This document shows, one piece after another, positions 1 through 8,985 of a stretch of DNA of 39,444 nucleotides (positions are counted from its first letter, which is position 1; each line of letters opens with the position of its first letter). The stretch is from Candidatus Eiseniibacteriota bacterium (GTDB lineage: Bacteria > Eisenbacteria > RBG-16-71-46 > SZUA-252). The translations under genes and the position numbers were made by a program. The notes under the pieces were generated by a model that worked only from the letters and a program-made list of their open reading frames with translations, ran no database searches and was not told the origin of the DNA. The stretch covers positions 1 to 39,444 of the forward strand of contig QJVW01000104.1 in assembly GCA_003235575.1 (NCBI GenBank), written 5' to 3'.

Positions 1-830
1 GGGGCAGCCCGGTGCATCGCGTGTTCGCGATGATCCGGGAGGAGGCGGAGCGGTATGGGGTACCGATCGTGGGAAGCGAGGTCGTCGGCCTTGTCTGCCA
101 GGACGCCTTGATCGACACGGCGGAGCACGCGCTCCGGCTCGAAAGCTTCTCACGCGATCAGATTCTCGAGAATCGGCTGGCGCGTCATCTGGGCGCCGCC
201 GAGCAGGCGGTTCCGGAGTTCGTCGGTGAGGTCGCTTCGTCGGCGCCGACTCCCGGCGGCGGCAGCGTCGCGGCGCTGGCTGGTTCGCTCGCGGCGGCCC
301 TGGCGACGATGGTCGCCCGGCTGACGATCGGCAAGAAGCGGTACGCCGAGCACGACGCCCGGATGCGGACGCTGGAGCGGGACGGCGAGGCGCTTCGGCG
401 GGAGTTGTTCGATCTGGTGACGGAGGACGCCAAGGCCTACGAGGGGTTCGTCGCCGCGGCGAAGATGTCGCAGCGGACCCCGGAGGAAGTCGCGACCCGC
501 GAGAAGGCGATGGCGGACGCGGCCCGCAACGCCGCCGACGTGCCGCTTCGGACCGCGGACGCTTGTCTGCGGGCCATGGAGTTGGCCGCGGGGGTCGCAG
601 AGGTGGGAAATCAGAACGCGGTGAGCGACGCGGGGGTCGCGGCCTGGATGGCGCGGTCCGGCGTGGAAGGCGCCGCGCTGAACGTGACGATCAATTTGCC
701 GTCGGTCCCACCCGAGGACCGGGACAGCCTGGAGTCGAGGGCCCGGCAAATCACGGAGCGTGCGGCCGAGCTCCACGCGAACATCGTGGAGCAGGTGCGG
801 TCGCGGATGACGGTCGCGGCCGGAACCTAG
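1..830 (+). CDS. ftcD: Formiminotransferase-cyclodeaminase, 5' truncated by window edge
   Basis: This is the C-terminal part of a bifunctional folate enzyme of histidine degradation. The frame is open to the window edge (codons from position 3), so the GTG at 12 is very unlikely to be the true start. The first ~40 residues match the end of a glutamate formiminotransferase domain (EAERYGVPIVGSEVVGLV, then LESF and QILENRL). From about residue 68 the cyclodeaminase domain begins, with its PTPGGGS motif and helical repeats. Cyclodeaminase converts 5-formimino-THF to 5,10-methenyl-THF and ammonia. The upstream catalytic half lies outside the window. The TPR gene follows after 27 bp, so the two may be cotranscribed. 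Confidence 0.88.
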   Translation, partial: GSPVHRVFAMIREEAERYGVPIVGSEVVGLVCQDALIDTAEHALRLESFSRDQILENRLARHLGAAEQAVPEFVGEVASSAPTPGGGSVAALAGSLAAALATMVARLTIGKKRYAEHDARMRTLERDGEALRRELFDLVTEDAKAYEGFVAAAKMSQRTPEEVATREKAMADAARNAADVPLRTADACLRAMELAAGVAEVGNQNAVSDAGVAAWMARSGVEGAALNVTINLPSVPPEDRDSLESRARQITERAAELHANIVEQVRSRMTVAAGT

Positions 831-857
831 GGACTTCGAGGGAGCGAACGAGCCAGC

Positions 858-2975
858 GTGGACCGCAATCTCGCGATAAAGAAGAAGGCGCAGAGTCTGA
901 TCCAGAAGGGTCAGATCGACGCCGCCCTCGCCGAGTTCGACAGACTCTTCGAGAGCGGCGACAAGGATCCGTACGACTTCATTCTCGTCGCGGACCTCCT
1001 GGCGAAGCGCGGCTCGATGCAGGAGGCGGTCCGGCGCTACCGGCAGGCCGTGGACGAATACGGCAAGGCGGAGCTGTTCAAGAACGCGATCGCCGTCTGC
1101 AAGAAGATCCTACGAATCTCGAAGGAAGACGTCCAAATCCATCGGGCGCTGGGCGACCTCTACGCCAAGGAAGGGCTCTACGGCGACGCCCAGATCCACT
1201 ACCTGGAGTATGCGGAAGGCTCGATTCGCCGCCAGGAGCACGACGCGGCCCTCGACGTCTTGGACCTCGTGATCTCGCTGTCTCCGGACAACGAGGAGTT
1301 GTCGGAGAAGTACGTGGAGATCGCCTCGCGCGCGGACCAGCCCGAGCGCGGCGGGAAAGAACTCCTCCGTCGCGCGGAGCGCGCCGAACAGGCCGGCCGC
1401 ACCAGCCTGGCCGCCGAATTGCGCGAGCGCGCCGACACGTTGGCGCCCCCCGCCGAGAACGCGGCGGAGTCCGGCGAGGACTCGGAAGACGCTCCGCATG
1501 ACACGCCCCCCGTGCCGGATGACGATCTCAACATCGTGCGCGGCATGGGCGACCGCTCGATCGCGGAGACAGCCGACCTCCCGAGCCCGAGCAAGAACGG
1601 ATTCGAGACCGCGGTCACCGCGAATCGCCCCGAGGGTAGCGACCGGCTCGAGCCCGGTGTGGTTTCGCTCGGCGCCGAGGGTGTCGCCGCCGCCGATGAA
1701 ACCGACGCGTCCGGCATGACGCTCGAGCCGGGCGTCGTCTCGTTCGACGAGGCACAGCCGGCCGAGCACGCGCCGGGGACGATCGCGGGGGAGACGCCGC
1801 CGGAATCCGCCGACGAGGCGTCGGTGGAGGAAACGCTGGTCGCGGATGCGCCAGCCGAGGAAACGCCGATCGCCGACGCGCCCGCCGAGGAAGCGCCGGT
1901 TGTCGAAGCCCCGGCCGACGAGGCGCCAGTCGCGGATGCTCCCGCCGAGGAACGACCAGCCGACGGGGCGCCGGCCTCCGAGGCGCTGGTTTTCGAATCG
2001 CCGGTCGACGTCGCGCCCGCCACGCCGCCGTCCGCCGAGGCCGCCGCGCCGACCCACGAGCAGCTGGCTGCCTCGTACCTGGCGAGCGGCAACAGGGAAC
2101 TGGCGGCGGAGGAATTCTGGAAGGCCGCGGAGCTCTCGTTCTTCCGCGGAGACCTCGCGCTCGCGCAGTCGCTGCTGGCGTCGCTACTCGAGATCGCGCC
2201 GCAGCACGAGCCGGCGCTCCGGCGCCGGGTCGACATCACCGTTCAGACGGAGGACCGGAAGGCGGAATCGGAGGCGCGCTTCGAACTGGCGGAACTCTAC
2301 CTCGCGCAGGAGGCGTGGGCGCTTGCGCGAGCGGAATACGTCCGCGTGATCGAGCTCGATCACGACAACGACCGCGCGCGCGGGCGCGTCCAGCGCCTGG
2401 ACGCGATGATTCAGGGATCCGCCCCCGCCGCCTCCGCCGGCGTCGATTTCGACTCCATCGACGTGCCGAAGCCGGCCGCGTCCGTGCGGGTCCGGGACGA
2501 ATCGCCGATCAACGCGGACGGCCTCATCGATCTCGAGGAGATCATCGGCGAGTTCAAGCAGGGCATCCAAGATTCGATCTCCGGCGAGGACCACGAGAGC
2601 CACTACGATTTGGGCATGGCCTACATGGAGATGGGCTTGCACGACGAGGCGATCTCCGAATTCCGGATCGCTCAAAAGGGCGGTCCGATGGAATTGAAGT
2701 GCCTGGAGATGATCGCGCTCTGCTACCTCGAGAAGAACGAGGCGGCGGAGGCCGTCCGCGAGCTGGGGCGGGCCTTGGAGCTCCCGGGACATGGGCCGGA
2801 CGAAACGATCAGTATCCGGTACAATCTGGGTATGGCACACGAACGACTTGGCAATGACGACCGCGCGCTCCAGCACTACGAGGAGGTGCATCTCCTCGAC
2901 GTCGACTTCCTGAACGTCGCGCCGAAGGTGCGGGAGCTCAAGCAGCGGCTATCCGGCTCCCGGGACCGCGGATGA
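858..2975 (+). CDS. Large tetratricopeptide-repeat protein with Ala/Pro/Glu linker
   Basis: A 705-residue protein with a GTG start and a GGAG-type site 11 bp upstream. It has no signal peptide and no membrane segment, so it should be cytoplasmic. Residues 1-190 and ~395-705 contain TPR-like helical repeats (e.g. YDLGMAYMEMGLHDEAISEFRIAQK near residue 580; YNLGMAHERLGNDDRALQHYEE near 655). Between them is a ~200-residue acidic, Ala/Pro-rich spacer with an exact ten-residue periodicity (residues ~328-377, DAPAEE-type units). TPRs mediate protein-protein contacts; the partner is unknown. Its last codon overlaps the PHP gene (ATGA). A role in pilus or motility scaffolding is possible from proximity but is not shown. 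Confidence 0.8.
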   Translation: MDRNLAIKKKAQSLIQKGQIDAALAEFDRLFESGDKDPYDFILVADLLAKRGSMQEAVRRYRQAVDEYGKAELFKNAIAVCKKILRISKEDVQIHRALGDLYAKEGLYGDAQIHYLEYAEGSIRRQEHDAALDVLDLVISLSPDNEELSEKYVEIASRADQPERGGKELLRRAERAEQAGRTSLAAELRERADTLAPPAENAAESGEDSEDAPHDTPPVPDDDLNIVRGMGDRSIAETADLPSPSKNGFETAVTANRPEGSDRLEPGVVSLGAEGVAAADETDASGMTLEPGVVSFDEAQPAEHAPGTIAGETPPESADEASVEETLVADAPAEETPIADAPAEEAPVVEAPADEAPVADAPAEERPADGAPASEALVFESPVDVAPATPPSAEAAAPTHEQLAASYLASGNRELAAEEFWKAAELSFFRGDLALAQSLLASLLEIAPQHEPALRRRVDITVQTEDRKAESEARFELAELYLAQEAWALARAEYVRVIELDHDNDRARGRVQRLDAMIQGSAPAASAGVDFDSIDVPKPAASVRVRDESPINADGLIDLEEIIGEFKQGIQDSISGEDHESHYDLGMAYMEMGLHDEAISEFRIAQKGGPMELKCLEMIALCYLEKNEAAEAVRELGRALELPGHGPDETISIRYNLGMAHERLGNDDRALQHYEEVHLLDVDFLNVAPKVRELKQRLSGSRDRG
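1839..1988 (+). repeat. 30-bp in-frame tandem repeat inside the TPR gene
   Basis: Five degenerate 30-bp units encode a ten-residue period (VADAPAEETP, IADAPAEEAP, VVEAPADEAP, VADAPAEERP, ADGAPASEAL). The tract forms the acidic Ala/Pro spacer between the two TPR blocks. Copy-number change would keep the reading frame. Confidence 0.7.
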
Positions 2976-3820
2976 GCGCGTCGCGCCTCGATCTCCACCT
3001 CCACTCCACAGCATCCGACGGGTCCGATCCCCCCGAAACCATCGCCGCCCACGCGGCGCGCGAGGGAGTGGAAATCCTCGCGCTGACCGACCACGACGCC
3101 CTGGACGGCATCGCCGCGCTTCGCGGTCCCGCCGAGGAGGCGGGAATCCGGCTGATCTCCGGCATCGAGCTCTCGGTGAACGAACACGGGCTCGACGTCC
3201 ACGTTCTGGCCTACGGTTTCGACCTCGAGAACGCGGGCATGCTCCAGGCGGTGACGCGGTGGCGCGACGCACGTCGCGATCGGGCGAAGAAGATGCTGGC
3301 GAAGCTGAAAGGGCTGGGCATCCGGATACCGCTCGACGACGTCGAGGCCATCGCCGGGGGCGGCGCGCTGGGCCGGCCGCACGTGGCGGAGGCGCTCCTG
3401 CGGGTGGGCGTCGTGGATAGCCTGAACGAAGCCTTCCAACGCTTTCTCGGACACCACGCTCGGGCCTACGTCCCGAAGCAGACCGTGCCCCTGGATCAGG
3501 CCGCGGCCATCGTTCACGAAGCGGGCGGCGTCACCGTCCTGGCGCACCCCGGAACCCTGAACCGGGACCACTACATCGAAGGGTGGACGCAGCGCGGGCT
3601 CGACGGCATCGAGGTGTGGCACACCAAGCACGATGCCTCCGCCGTGAAGCGCTATCGTGCGATGGCGGCGCGCTACGGCCTCCTGATGACGGGGGGTTCC
3701 GACTACCACGGCGCGCGAACGCCGGGCGTGACCATCGGTTCGGTCGCCGTACCCGAGGAAGTCTTGGGCCCGTTGGACGAGGCGCTTCGCGCGCGGCGCC
3801 CCGTTCGCGCGCGGCGGTAG
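2972..3820 (+). CDS. PHP-domain phosphoesterase (TrpH/RNase AM-like)
   Basis: A 282-residue metal-dependent phosphoesterase of the PHP superfamily. It starts with an ATGA overlap on the TPR gene. Metal-ligand motifs are visible: DLHLHS at residues 6-11, LTDHD near 36-40, the E of GIELSVNEHGLDVHVLAYGF near 58-75, AHPG near 190, and GGSDYHG near 245. This arrangement matches the stand-alone YciV/TrpH family, whose E. coli member is a 5'-3' exonuclease on short RNAs and 3',5'-bisphosphonucleotides. The exact substrate here is inferred. It is the last gene of the run that starts with ftcD. Confidence 0.85.
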   Translation: MSASRLDLHLHSTASDGSDPPETIAAHAAREGVEILALTDHDALDGIAALRGPAEEAGIRLISGIELSVNEHGLDVHVLAYGFDLENAGMLQAVTRWRDARRDRAKKMLAKLKGLGIRIPLDDVEAIAGGGALGRPHVAEALLRVGVVDSLNEAFQRFLGHHARAYVPKQTVPLDQAAAIVHEAGGVTVLAHPGTLNRDHYIEGWTQRGLDGIEVWHTKHDASAVKRYRAMAARYGLLMTGGSDYHGARTPGVTIGSVAVPEEVLGPLDEALRARRPVRARR

Positions 3821-3910
3821 CCAGCCTCCCGCTCCCGCCCCGGGACCCGCGCGATTAGGCGTGGCGGTCCGCACGAACTTCTGATAGCGTTCGTGGCGTT
3901 TCCATCCCCC

Positions 3911-4444
3911 ATGCGCACCGTCGTCCGAAGCGCCTCCCTCATTGCGTTCACCGTCGCCTGCGGCTACGCCAAGATGGTTCTTTTTCCGTTTCTCTTTTTC
4001 GTCGAGCTCTTCTCCGCAGCCACGGTTCTGTCCGGCGTGGTCGTCGGCCCGGCCTGGGGAGCATGGGTGGGCGCGATCGCGCGCCTGATCTTCAGCGTCG
4101 CGAATCCCTACGGACCGCCCCATCCGTGGGTGCTGGCGGCGCAGGTGCTGGGCGGGGCGATCCTGGGCGCCGCGGGAGGACTCCTCCGGCGGCCGCTCAT
4201 GCGTGGGGACAGCACGGGTGCGACGGCCTGGCTCCTGACCGGCGCGCTCGCGACGGCGGCCTACGACCTATTGACCAATGTGGCGCAGGGAGTAGTGTTC
4301 GGATCGATCCCGGCCACGCTCGCGCTAGGAGCGGTTCCGGCGCTCCAGCACATCGGATCGAATACGGTGATCTTCCTCGTTCTCGGGCGGCTCGCGGGCC
4401 CGTGGGTCGAAAGGCAGGTGGGGGATGCGGCGCGTCCGGTCTAG
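3911..4444 (+). CDS. ECF-type transporter S component, integral membrane protein
   Basis: A hydrophobic 177-residue protein with about five to six predicted membrane segments. It resembles substrate-binding S components of energy-coupling-factor vitamin transporters, with an N-terminal AKMVLFPF-like helix, conserved Gly/Ala-rich helices (VLSGVVVGPAWGAWVGAIARLI) and a short basic loop. I chose ATG 3911; GTG 3893 in the same frame would add six residues. Neither has a clear Shine-Dalgarno. No energising ATPase or T component is encoded nearby, so it would rely on a shared module elsewhere. The substrate cannot be told. It overlaps the downstream beta-barrel gene by 20 bp, which argues for joint function in uptake across both membranes. 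Confidence 0.65.
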   Translation: MRTVVRSASLIAFTVACGYAKMVLFPFLFFVELFSAATVLSGVVVGPAWGAWVGAIARLIFSVANPYGPPHPWVLAAQVLGGAILGAAGGLLRRPLMRGDSTGATAWLLTGALATAAYDLLTNVAQGVVFGSIPATLALGAVPALQHIGSNTVIFLVLGRLAGPWVERQVGDAARPV

Positions 4445-6554
4445 GCGAAGCGGCGTGGCCCTCGCCGGGCTCATCCTCTTCGCGGCGTGGGTCCCTGCGG
4501 CCTCCGCCGTAGCCGGCTTCGACACGGTCGACGCTCCGCGTCCCTCGTATCCCGGTCCCAAGGTGTGGAAACCGGGCAACCCGCAGGCGCGCGATTCGAC
4601 ATTCGTCCAGGACGACCGAATGCAGGCGACGGTCGCCGCCGCCGCGGACTCCATTGCGGCGGCCGCCGACGTCGGGGCAGAGCGGACGTTGAGCGACCGT
4701 CGCCGCGACGGCGCCACGACGCCAAGGCGGCAGTGGCGTGACCGCTGGCCCGTTCACATCGCGGCCCTGCCGTTCGTCAGCGATGCCTTCGACTTCCCGG
4801 TATCCCTCGATGCGGGCATTCCGTTCGCCGCGTGGCCCATGCCCAGCACCGATCGCACGGTCCTGTCCTCGACGGTGGCGCCGTTCGGGGTCGCGAACGC
4901 CGCGGCGACGATCGCCGTGCCGGCGCCTCCGGAAGGGGACCCGTTCCTGGTCGAAGCATGGGACGTCGGGACGAACGGATCTCCGCGCGGGGCGCTTGCC
5001 GGGCCGGGGGCGCTTCTCGCGGGACCCGAACCGGATGTTTGGTGGCGCCGGCCGCTTCTCGATCCGCTCGCGGCCACGGAGCCGACGACCAGCGCGCTGC
5101 TCTACGAGAAGGGCGATCGCGGCATGGAGCACACCGGCGCGCGCTTTGCCGCGCCCGGCCTCGCGCGCGGATTCGCCGGGGCGTTCACGCGTCGCGTTTC
5201 CGAAGGGGACGATGCGTTCGTCCGCGCGCTGGAAACCCGCTATGCCGTCGCGGTCAACCTGCGGCGCGCGGGCGCGGCACGGGCCTGGCTCGAGGGCTCC
5301 ATCGCCGACCGGCTGATCGAATCGGAGGCAATCGATCAGGTGGTCGGGCGCGCCAAGGGATCGACGCGCCACCTGGCGCTCCACGCGCTCCACGCCCGGG
5401 GGTCGAGCGACGTTCGTGTCACGCTGCGTCTGGCACGCAGAAAGCATACGCAGATCGACCCGCTCGACGGCGCGCGGGAGCGCTGGGACGAACCGTCGGC
5501 GTCCTTGCTCGCCAGCGGTACCACCCGTTTCGCGCCGGCGTGGACCGGGATGATTTCGGCGATGGTCGCCAGTGGAACGATCCGATCGCGCGCGGGCCCG
5601 GCTGTCGTCTTCGGCGGCGTGCTCGATGCGTCGCGCGAGATTCGGCGGCGCGACGCGCGCGTGACGGTCGGCGTCCGTCGCGGCGCGCCTCGCGCACGGA
5701 CGACGTGGGGAGCCGACGTGGCCTTCGATGCCCGGCGGTCCGACGAATCCTTTTTCGACGCCCGGATTTCGATGTCGGCCCGCTCCACGCGCGCCGCCGC
5801 GCGCTTCGATCTCGAGTCGACGCATCAGCGGGCCACCTGGGAGGACCGGGCGTCCCCGACGAGGGTTCGCGACTACGCGAACCTCCTCGTGATCCCGCAG
5901 GCGATTCGCTACCGAACCGAGAGCGACCCCGATCTACGTCCGCGGCGTCTGAGCGGCGTGGTAGGACGGGCATCGTGGTCGCCGCGCGGCCGTCTGCGTC
6001 TCCACGCGACAGGCTCCGTTCGATACGTCGCCGACGACTTCGGATGGGACGTGACCCGCCTCGAATCGGTCGATTCGATCATCGTGCTCGAGCAATCCGG
6101 ACGGCGGGGCTCCGGCTGGAACCAGCACCTCTCCGTGGGCGCCACGTGGAGCGTCGGGGCGCTGCGCCTCGGATCGCAGGGATGGATCCGCGGCGGCGCG
6201 CTCGGTCCGTCCGACGGCCCCGGACCGTCGCCCCGCGCCGCCTCGCCGGCACGGGCCGGCCTCGACGTGGACGTCAGCGCACGGGCCGTGCTGTTCGAGG
6301 GAGACCTCCCGCTCACCCTGGGCGTCGAGGCGCACGTGGCGGGGGAACGGGACGGCCTGCTCCGCGCCCCTTCGATCGTGACGCTCGATGGTTCGCTCCG
6401 CGCCGATTTCACGGATGCCGGCCTCTTCTTTCGATTCGAGGATCTGCTCGATCGCCGCCCCCCCAGCGGCGTCTACGACCTGGCGACCGGCGCCGGCGTT
6501 CCGATGCCGGGTCGGCGCTTCCACCTCGGCGTCATCTGGCATCTCTTCGACTGA
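4425..6554 (+). CDS. Predicted outer-membrane beta-barrel protein, TonB-receptor-like C-terminus
   Basis: A 709-residue secreted protein. Residues 1-29 form a signal peptide (basic start, hydrophobic core GVALAGLILFAAW, then AASAVAG). The body from ~200 onwards alternates short amphipathic strands with Arg/Asp-rich turns. The C-terminus, GVPMPGRRFHLGVIWHLFD, matches the last strand of TonB-dependent receptors (PGRRF...GVxWxF). The recognisable N-terminal plug and TonB box are missing; residues 30-200 are low in recognisable features. It overlaps the S-component gene by 20 bp, so a paired outer/inner-membrane uptake route is likely. Alternatives are a non-TonB porin-like barrel or a degenerate receptor. 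Confidence 0.6.
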   Translation: MRRVRSRRSGVALAGLILFAAWVPAASAVAGFDTVDAPRPSYPGPKVWKPGNPQARDSTFVQDDRMQATVAAAADSIAAAADVGAERTLSDRRRDGATTPRRQWRDRWPVHIAALPFVSDAFDFPVSLDAGIPFAAWPMPSTDRTVLSSTVAPFGVANAAATIAVPAPPEGDPFLVEAWDVGTNGSPRGALAGPGALLAGPEPDVWWRRPLLDPLAATEPTTSALLYEKGDRGMEHTGARFAAPGLARGFAGAFTRRVSEGDDAFVRALETRYAVAVNLRRAGAARAWLEGSIADRLIESEAIDQVVGRAKGSTRHLALHALHARGSSDVRVTLRLARRKHTQIDPLDGARERWDEPSASLLASGTTRFAPAWTGMISAMVASGTIRSRAGPAVVFGGVLDASREIRRRDARVTVGVRRGAPRARTTWGADVAFDARRSDESFFDARISMSARSTRAAARFDLESTHQRATWEDRASPTRVRDYANLLVIPQAIRYRTESDPDLRPRRLSGVVGRASWSPRGRLRLHATGSVRYVADDFGWDVTRLESVDSIIVLEQSGRRGSGWNQHLSVGATWSVGALRLGSQGWIRGGALGPSDGPGPSPRAASPARAGLDVDVSARAVLFEGDLPLTLGVEAHVAGERDGLLRAPSIVTLDGSLRADFTDAGLFFRFEDLLDRRPPSGVYDLATGAGVPMPGRRFHLGVIWHLFD

Positions 6555-6593
6555 CGGAGCGGTTGGTCGCGAAGCGTCGCCGGGGAGGGGACG

Positions 6594-7040
6594 ATGGGCG
6601 GACGGGAATGGCGCGCGGTGCTTCTCTTCGTGCTGCTATCGCTCGTCGGCGGGGCCGTGTTCCGCGGCTGGCGGGGTGACGCGGACCCGACGCTGATGGA
6701 ACGCGTCCGGGCGATGGACGAGGAGTCGCGGCTGGATGCCACGATGGAGCCGACGGCGGCGGCGCCGCGGCCCGTACCGGCGGCGCGGGAGCGACGCGCC
6801 GGGCTGCCCGCCCTCGGAACGCTCGATCCGGACCGCGCCACGGCGGCCGACTGGGAACGGCTCCCCGGCATCGGCCCCTCCCTGGCCGCGCGCATCGTCG
6901 CGGATCGAGCGGCGAACGGGCCGTTCGGGAGCGTCGCGGGCCTCCGCCGGGTTCGTGGAATCGGCCCGAAAACGGTGGATCGACTCCGCCCGTACGTTCG
7001 GAGCGCGCCGGTCGATTCGGCGCCGCCGAACGCAAACTGA
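6594..7040 (+). CDS. comEA: ComEA-like helix-hairpin-helix DNA-binding protein
   Basis: A 148-residue protein with an N-terminal membrane anchor (residues 8-24), a ~50-residue Pro/Ala/Arg linker, and a tandem helix-hairpin-helix domain at ~77-137 with both hairpins intact: LPGIGPSLAARIV and VRGIGPKTVDRL. This is the layout of ComEA, the periplasmic DNA receptor that works with type IV pili in DNA uptake. It lies just upstream of the pil locus, and a dprA gene sits at the other end of the window. Other anchored HhH proteins of unknown role look alike, so competence is an inference. Confidence 0.75.
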   Translation: MGGREWRAVLLFVLLSLVGGAVFRGWRGDADPTLMERVRAMDEESRLDATMEPTAAAPRPVPAARERRAGLPALGTLDPDRATAADWERLPGIGPSLAARIVADRAANGPFGSVAGLRRVRGIGPKTVDRLRPYVRSAPVDSAPPNAN

Positions 7041-7173
7041 CCGCCGCAAAGCGCAACGCGGCGTGCCGGCTGCAACCCGCCGGGGCGCCGCGGTTCGATC
7101 GAGCCACACGCTAACCTACTCCATCGTAGGTACTTGACCTTCCTCGAAGGCATTTCCCCTTCCGCGCGCCGCG

Positions 7174-7189
7174 TGGCATCCCTCTTGCG
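7174..7189 (+). promoter_or_regulatory. Sigma-54 (-24/-12) promoter for pilB operon
   Basis: TGGCAT at 7174-7179, a five-base spacer, and TTGCG at 7185-7189. The GG and GC pairs are 12 bp apart, as sigma-54 requires. It lies 81 bp upstream of the pilB GTG in the 229-bp gap after comEA. I see no closely matching sigma-70 promoter there. Confidence 0.75.
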
Positions 7190-7269
7190 AAATTGCATCG
7201 CGCCACACCCGCGCTTGGCGGTGCGGGTCCCACCATGACGTCACGATCGAATCGAGCGGGGGACACATC

Positions 7270-8967
7270 GTGCAGCAGGAAAACCTCGGCCTCAAGCTGC
7301 TGGAGGCGCGTCTTATCAAGCCGGAGGCGCTTCAGAAGGCGCAGCAGCAGGTCAAGACCGGTGGAGGGCATCTCACCGCCGCGCTCATCAAAATCGGAGC
7401 CCTCAGCGAGGCCGATCTCACGAAGTTCCTGGGCGACCTCTACGGCGTCCCCTCGGCCGACCTCAGCAGCTTCGCGCCCGATCCCTCGGTCGTGAAGCTC
7501 ATCCCCTCGGACGTCGCCAACAAATTCCAGATCGTCCCGCTCTCCAAGACCGGCCGCCGTCTCCAGGTGGCGATGGCGAATCCCGCGAATATCTTCGCGA
7601 TCGACGACATCAAGTTCATCACCGGCTGCGAGGTGCAGCCGATGGTGGCTTCGGAAGCCGCCATCAAGGCCGCCATCGACAAGGCGTACGACTCCGCCGC
7701 CTCGTTCGAAACGGTCATGCGGGGGATGGAGGACGACATCGAGGTCATCGAGGAGCAGATCGACGATGCTCCCGACGCGACCCTCCTCGGCGAGGCGGAC
7801 CAGGCCCCCGTCGTCAAACTGGTCAACTCGCTGATCTCCGACGCCGTACGCAAAGGAGCGTCGGATATTCACATCGAACCGTACGAAAAGGCGCTTCGGG
7901 TGCGGTTCCGCATCGACGGCACCCTCTACGAGATGATGTCGCCCCCCTTCCGCATGAAGCCGGCGATCATCTCCCGCCTCAAGATCATGGCCGAGCTCGA
8001 CATCGCCGAGCGCCGGGTGCCCCAGGATGGGCGCATCAAGCTCCGTCTCCTGGGCCGGACGATCGATCTCCGCGTGTCGAGCCTCCCGACGATCTTCGGC
8101 GAGAAGGTCGTGATGCGAATTCTGGACAAGGGCAACCTGAACATCGACCTGCATCGGCTGGGCTTCCAGGAGAAGGCGCTGGAGGACTTCACGAAAGCGA
8201 TCGCCATGCCGTACGGCATGGTCCTCGTGACCGGACCGACCGGCAGCGGCAAGACGACGACGCTCTATTCCGCGCTGTCGAAGATCAACATGCCCGACGT
8301 GAACATCATGACCGCCGAGGATCCCGTCGAATACAACCTCGATGGGATCAACCAGGTTCTGGTCAACGACGAGGTCGGTCTCAGTTTCGCCGCGGCCCTG
8401 CGCTCCTTCCTGCGCCAGGACCCCAACATCATCATGGTCGGCGAAATCCGAGACATCGACACCGGCTCCATCGCGGTCAAGGCCGCGCTCACCGGGCATC
8501 TCGTTCTCTCCACGCTCCACACGAACGACGCGCCGAGCACGATCAACCGAATGGTCGACATGGGGATCGAGCCGTTCCTGGTCTCCTCCTCGACGAACCT
8601 GATCATGGCCCAGCGGCTCCTGCGCAGGATCTGCGCGTCCTGCAAGACCGAGATCCGGCTCCACCCCGAGGTGCTCCGCGAACTGGACATCTCCGAGGCC
8701 GAGGCGAAGAAGAGCACCTTCCAGGAGGGGAAGGGTTGCCTGGAGTGCAACAACACCGGGTACAAGGGGCGCTTGGGCGTCTACGAAGTGATGCCGATCA
8801 CGGCGAAGATTCGAGAACTGATCCTCGATCGGGCTTCGGTGGCCGCGCTCAAGAAGCAGGCAATGGCGGACGGAATGCTCACGCTCCGTGCGGACGGCCT
8901 GCTCAAACTCAAGAACGGGATCACCACGGCCGAAGAAGTCCTGAAGGAGACGGCTCCCGACCGGTAG
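7270..8967 (+). CDS. pilB: PilB, type IV pilus extension ATPase
   Basis: A 565-residue hexameric motor that powers pilin assembly at the inner membrane. The GTG start follows a GGGGG tract at a spacing of about 7 bp. Residues 1-150 form an MshEN/T2SSE-N-like domain. The ATPase core has Walker A GPTGSGKT at 322-329 and the Walker B region IIMVGEIRD ending ~395. A tetracysteine zinc site (C455, C458, C490, C493) identifies PilB/GspE rather than PilT. In the N-domain the usual RLG and LG motif positions read NLG and GGHL, so c-di-GMP binding may be altered. First gene of pilB-pilT-pilC, behind a sigma-54 promoter. Confidence 0.96.
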   Translation: MQQENLGLKLLEARLIKPEALQKAQQQVKTGGGHLTAALIKIGALSEADLTKFLGDLYGVPSADLSSFAPDPSVVKLIPSDVANKFQIVPLSKTGRRLQVAMANPANIFAIDDIKFITGCEVQPMVASEAAIKAAIDKAYDSAASFETVMRGMEDDIEVIEEQIDDAPDATLLGEADQAPVVKLVNSLISDAVRKGASDIHIEPYEKALRVRFRIDGTLYEMMSPPFRMKPAIISRLKIMAELDIAERRVPQDGRIKLRLLGRTIDLRVSSLPTIFGEKVVMRILDKGNLNIDLHRLGFQEKALEDFTKAIAMPYGMVLVTGPTGSGKTTTLYSALSKINMPDVNIMTAEDPVEYNLDGINQVLVNDEVGLSFAAALRSFLRQDPNIIMVGEIRDIDTGSIAVKAALTGHLVLSTLHTNDAPSTINRMVDMGIEPFLVSSSTNLIMAQRLLRRICASCKTEIRLHPEVLRELDISEAEAKKSTFQEGKGCLECNNTGYKGRLGVYEVMPITAKIRELILDRASVAALKKQAMADGMLTLRADGLLKLKNGITTAEEVLKETAPDR

Positions 8968-8985
8968 GTCGGCCACGGAGGTACT

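Noticed and set aside
3821-3910. Possible riboswitch before the ECF S-component gene
   Set aside because: The gap is only ~90 bp, with no recognisable conserved riboswitch core or hairpin set.
2876-4123. 415-codon minus-strand open frame opposite the PHP gene
   Set aside because: No recognisable motif, and it covers a clear PHP domain and the ECF gene start on the other strand.
4832-6679. 615-codon plus-strand frame overlapping the beta-barrel gene
   Set aside because: Extremely Arg-rich, no signal peptide or motif. The alternative frame has a signal peptide, barrel-like strands and a receptor-like C-terminus.
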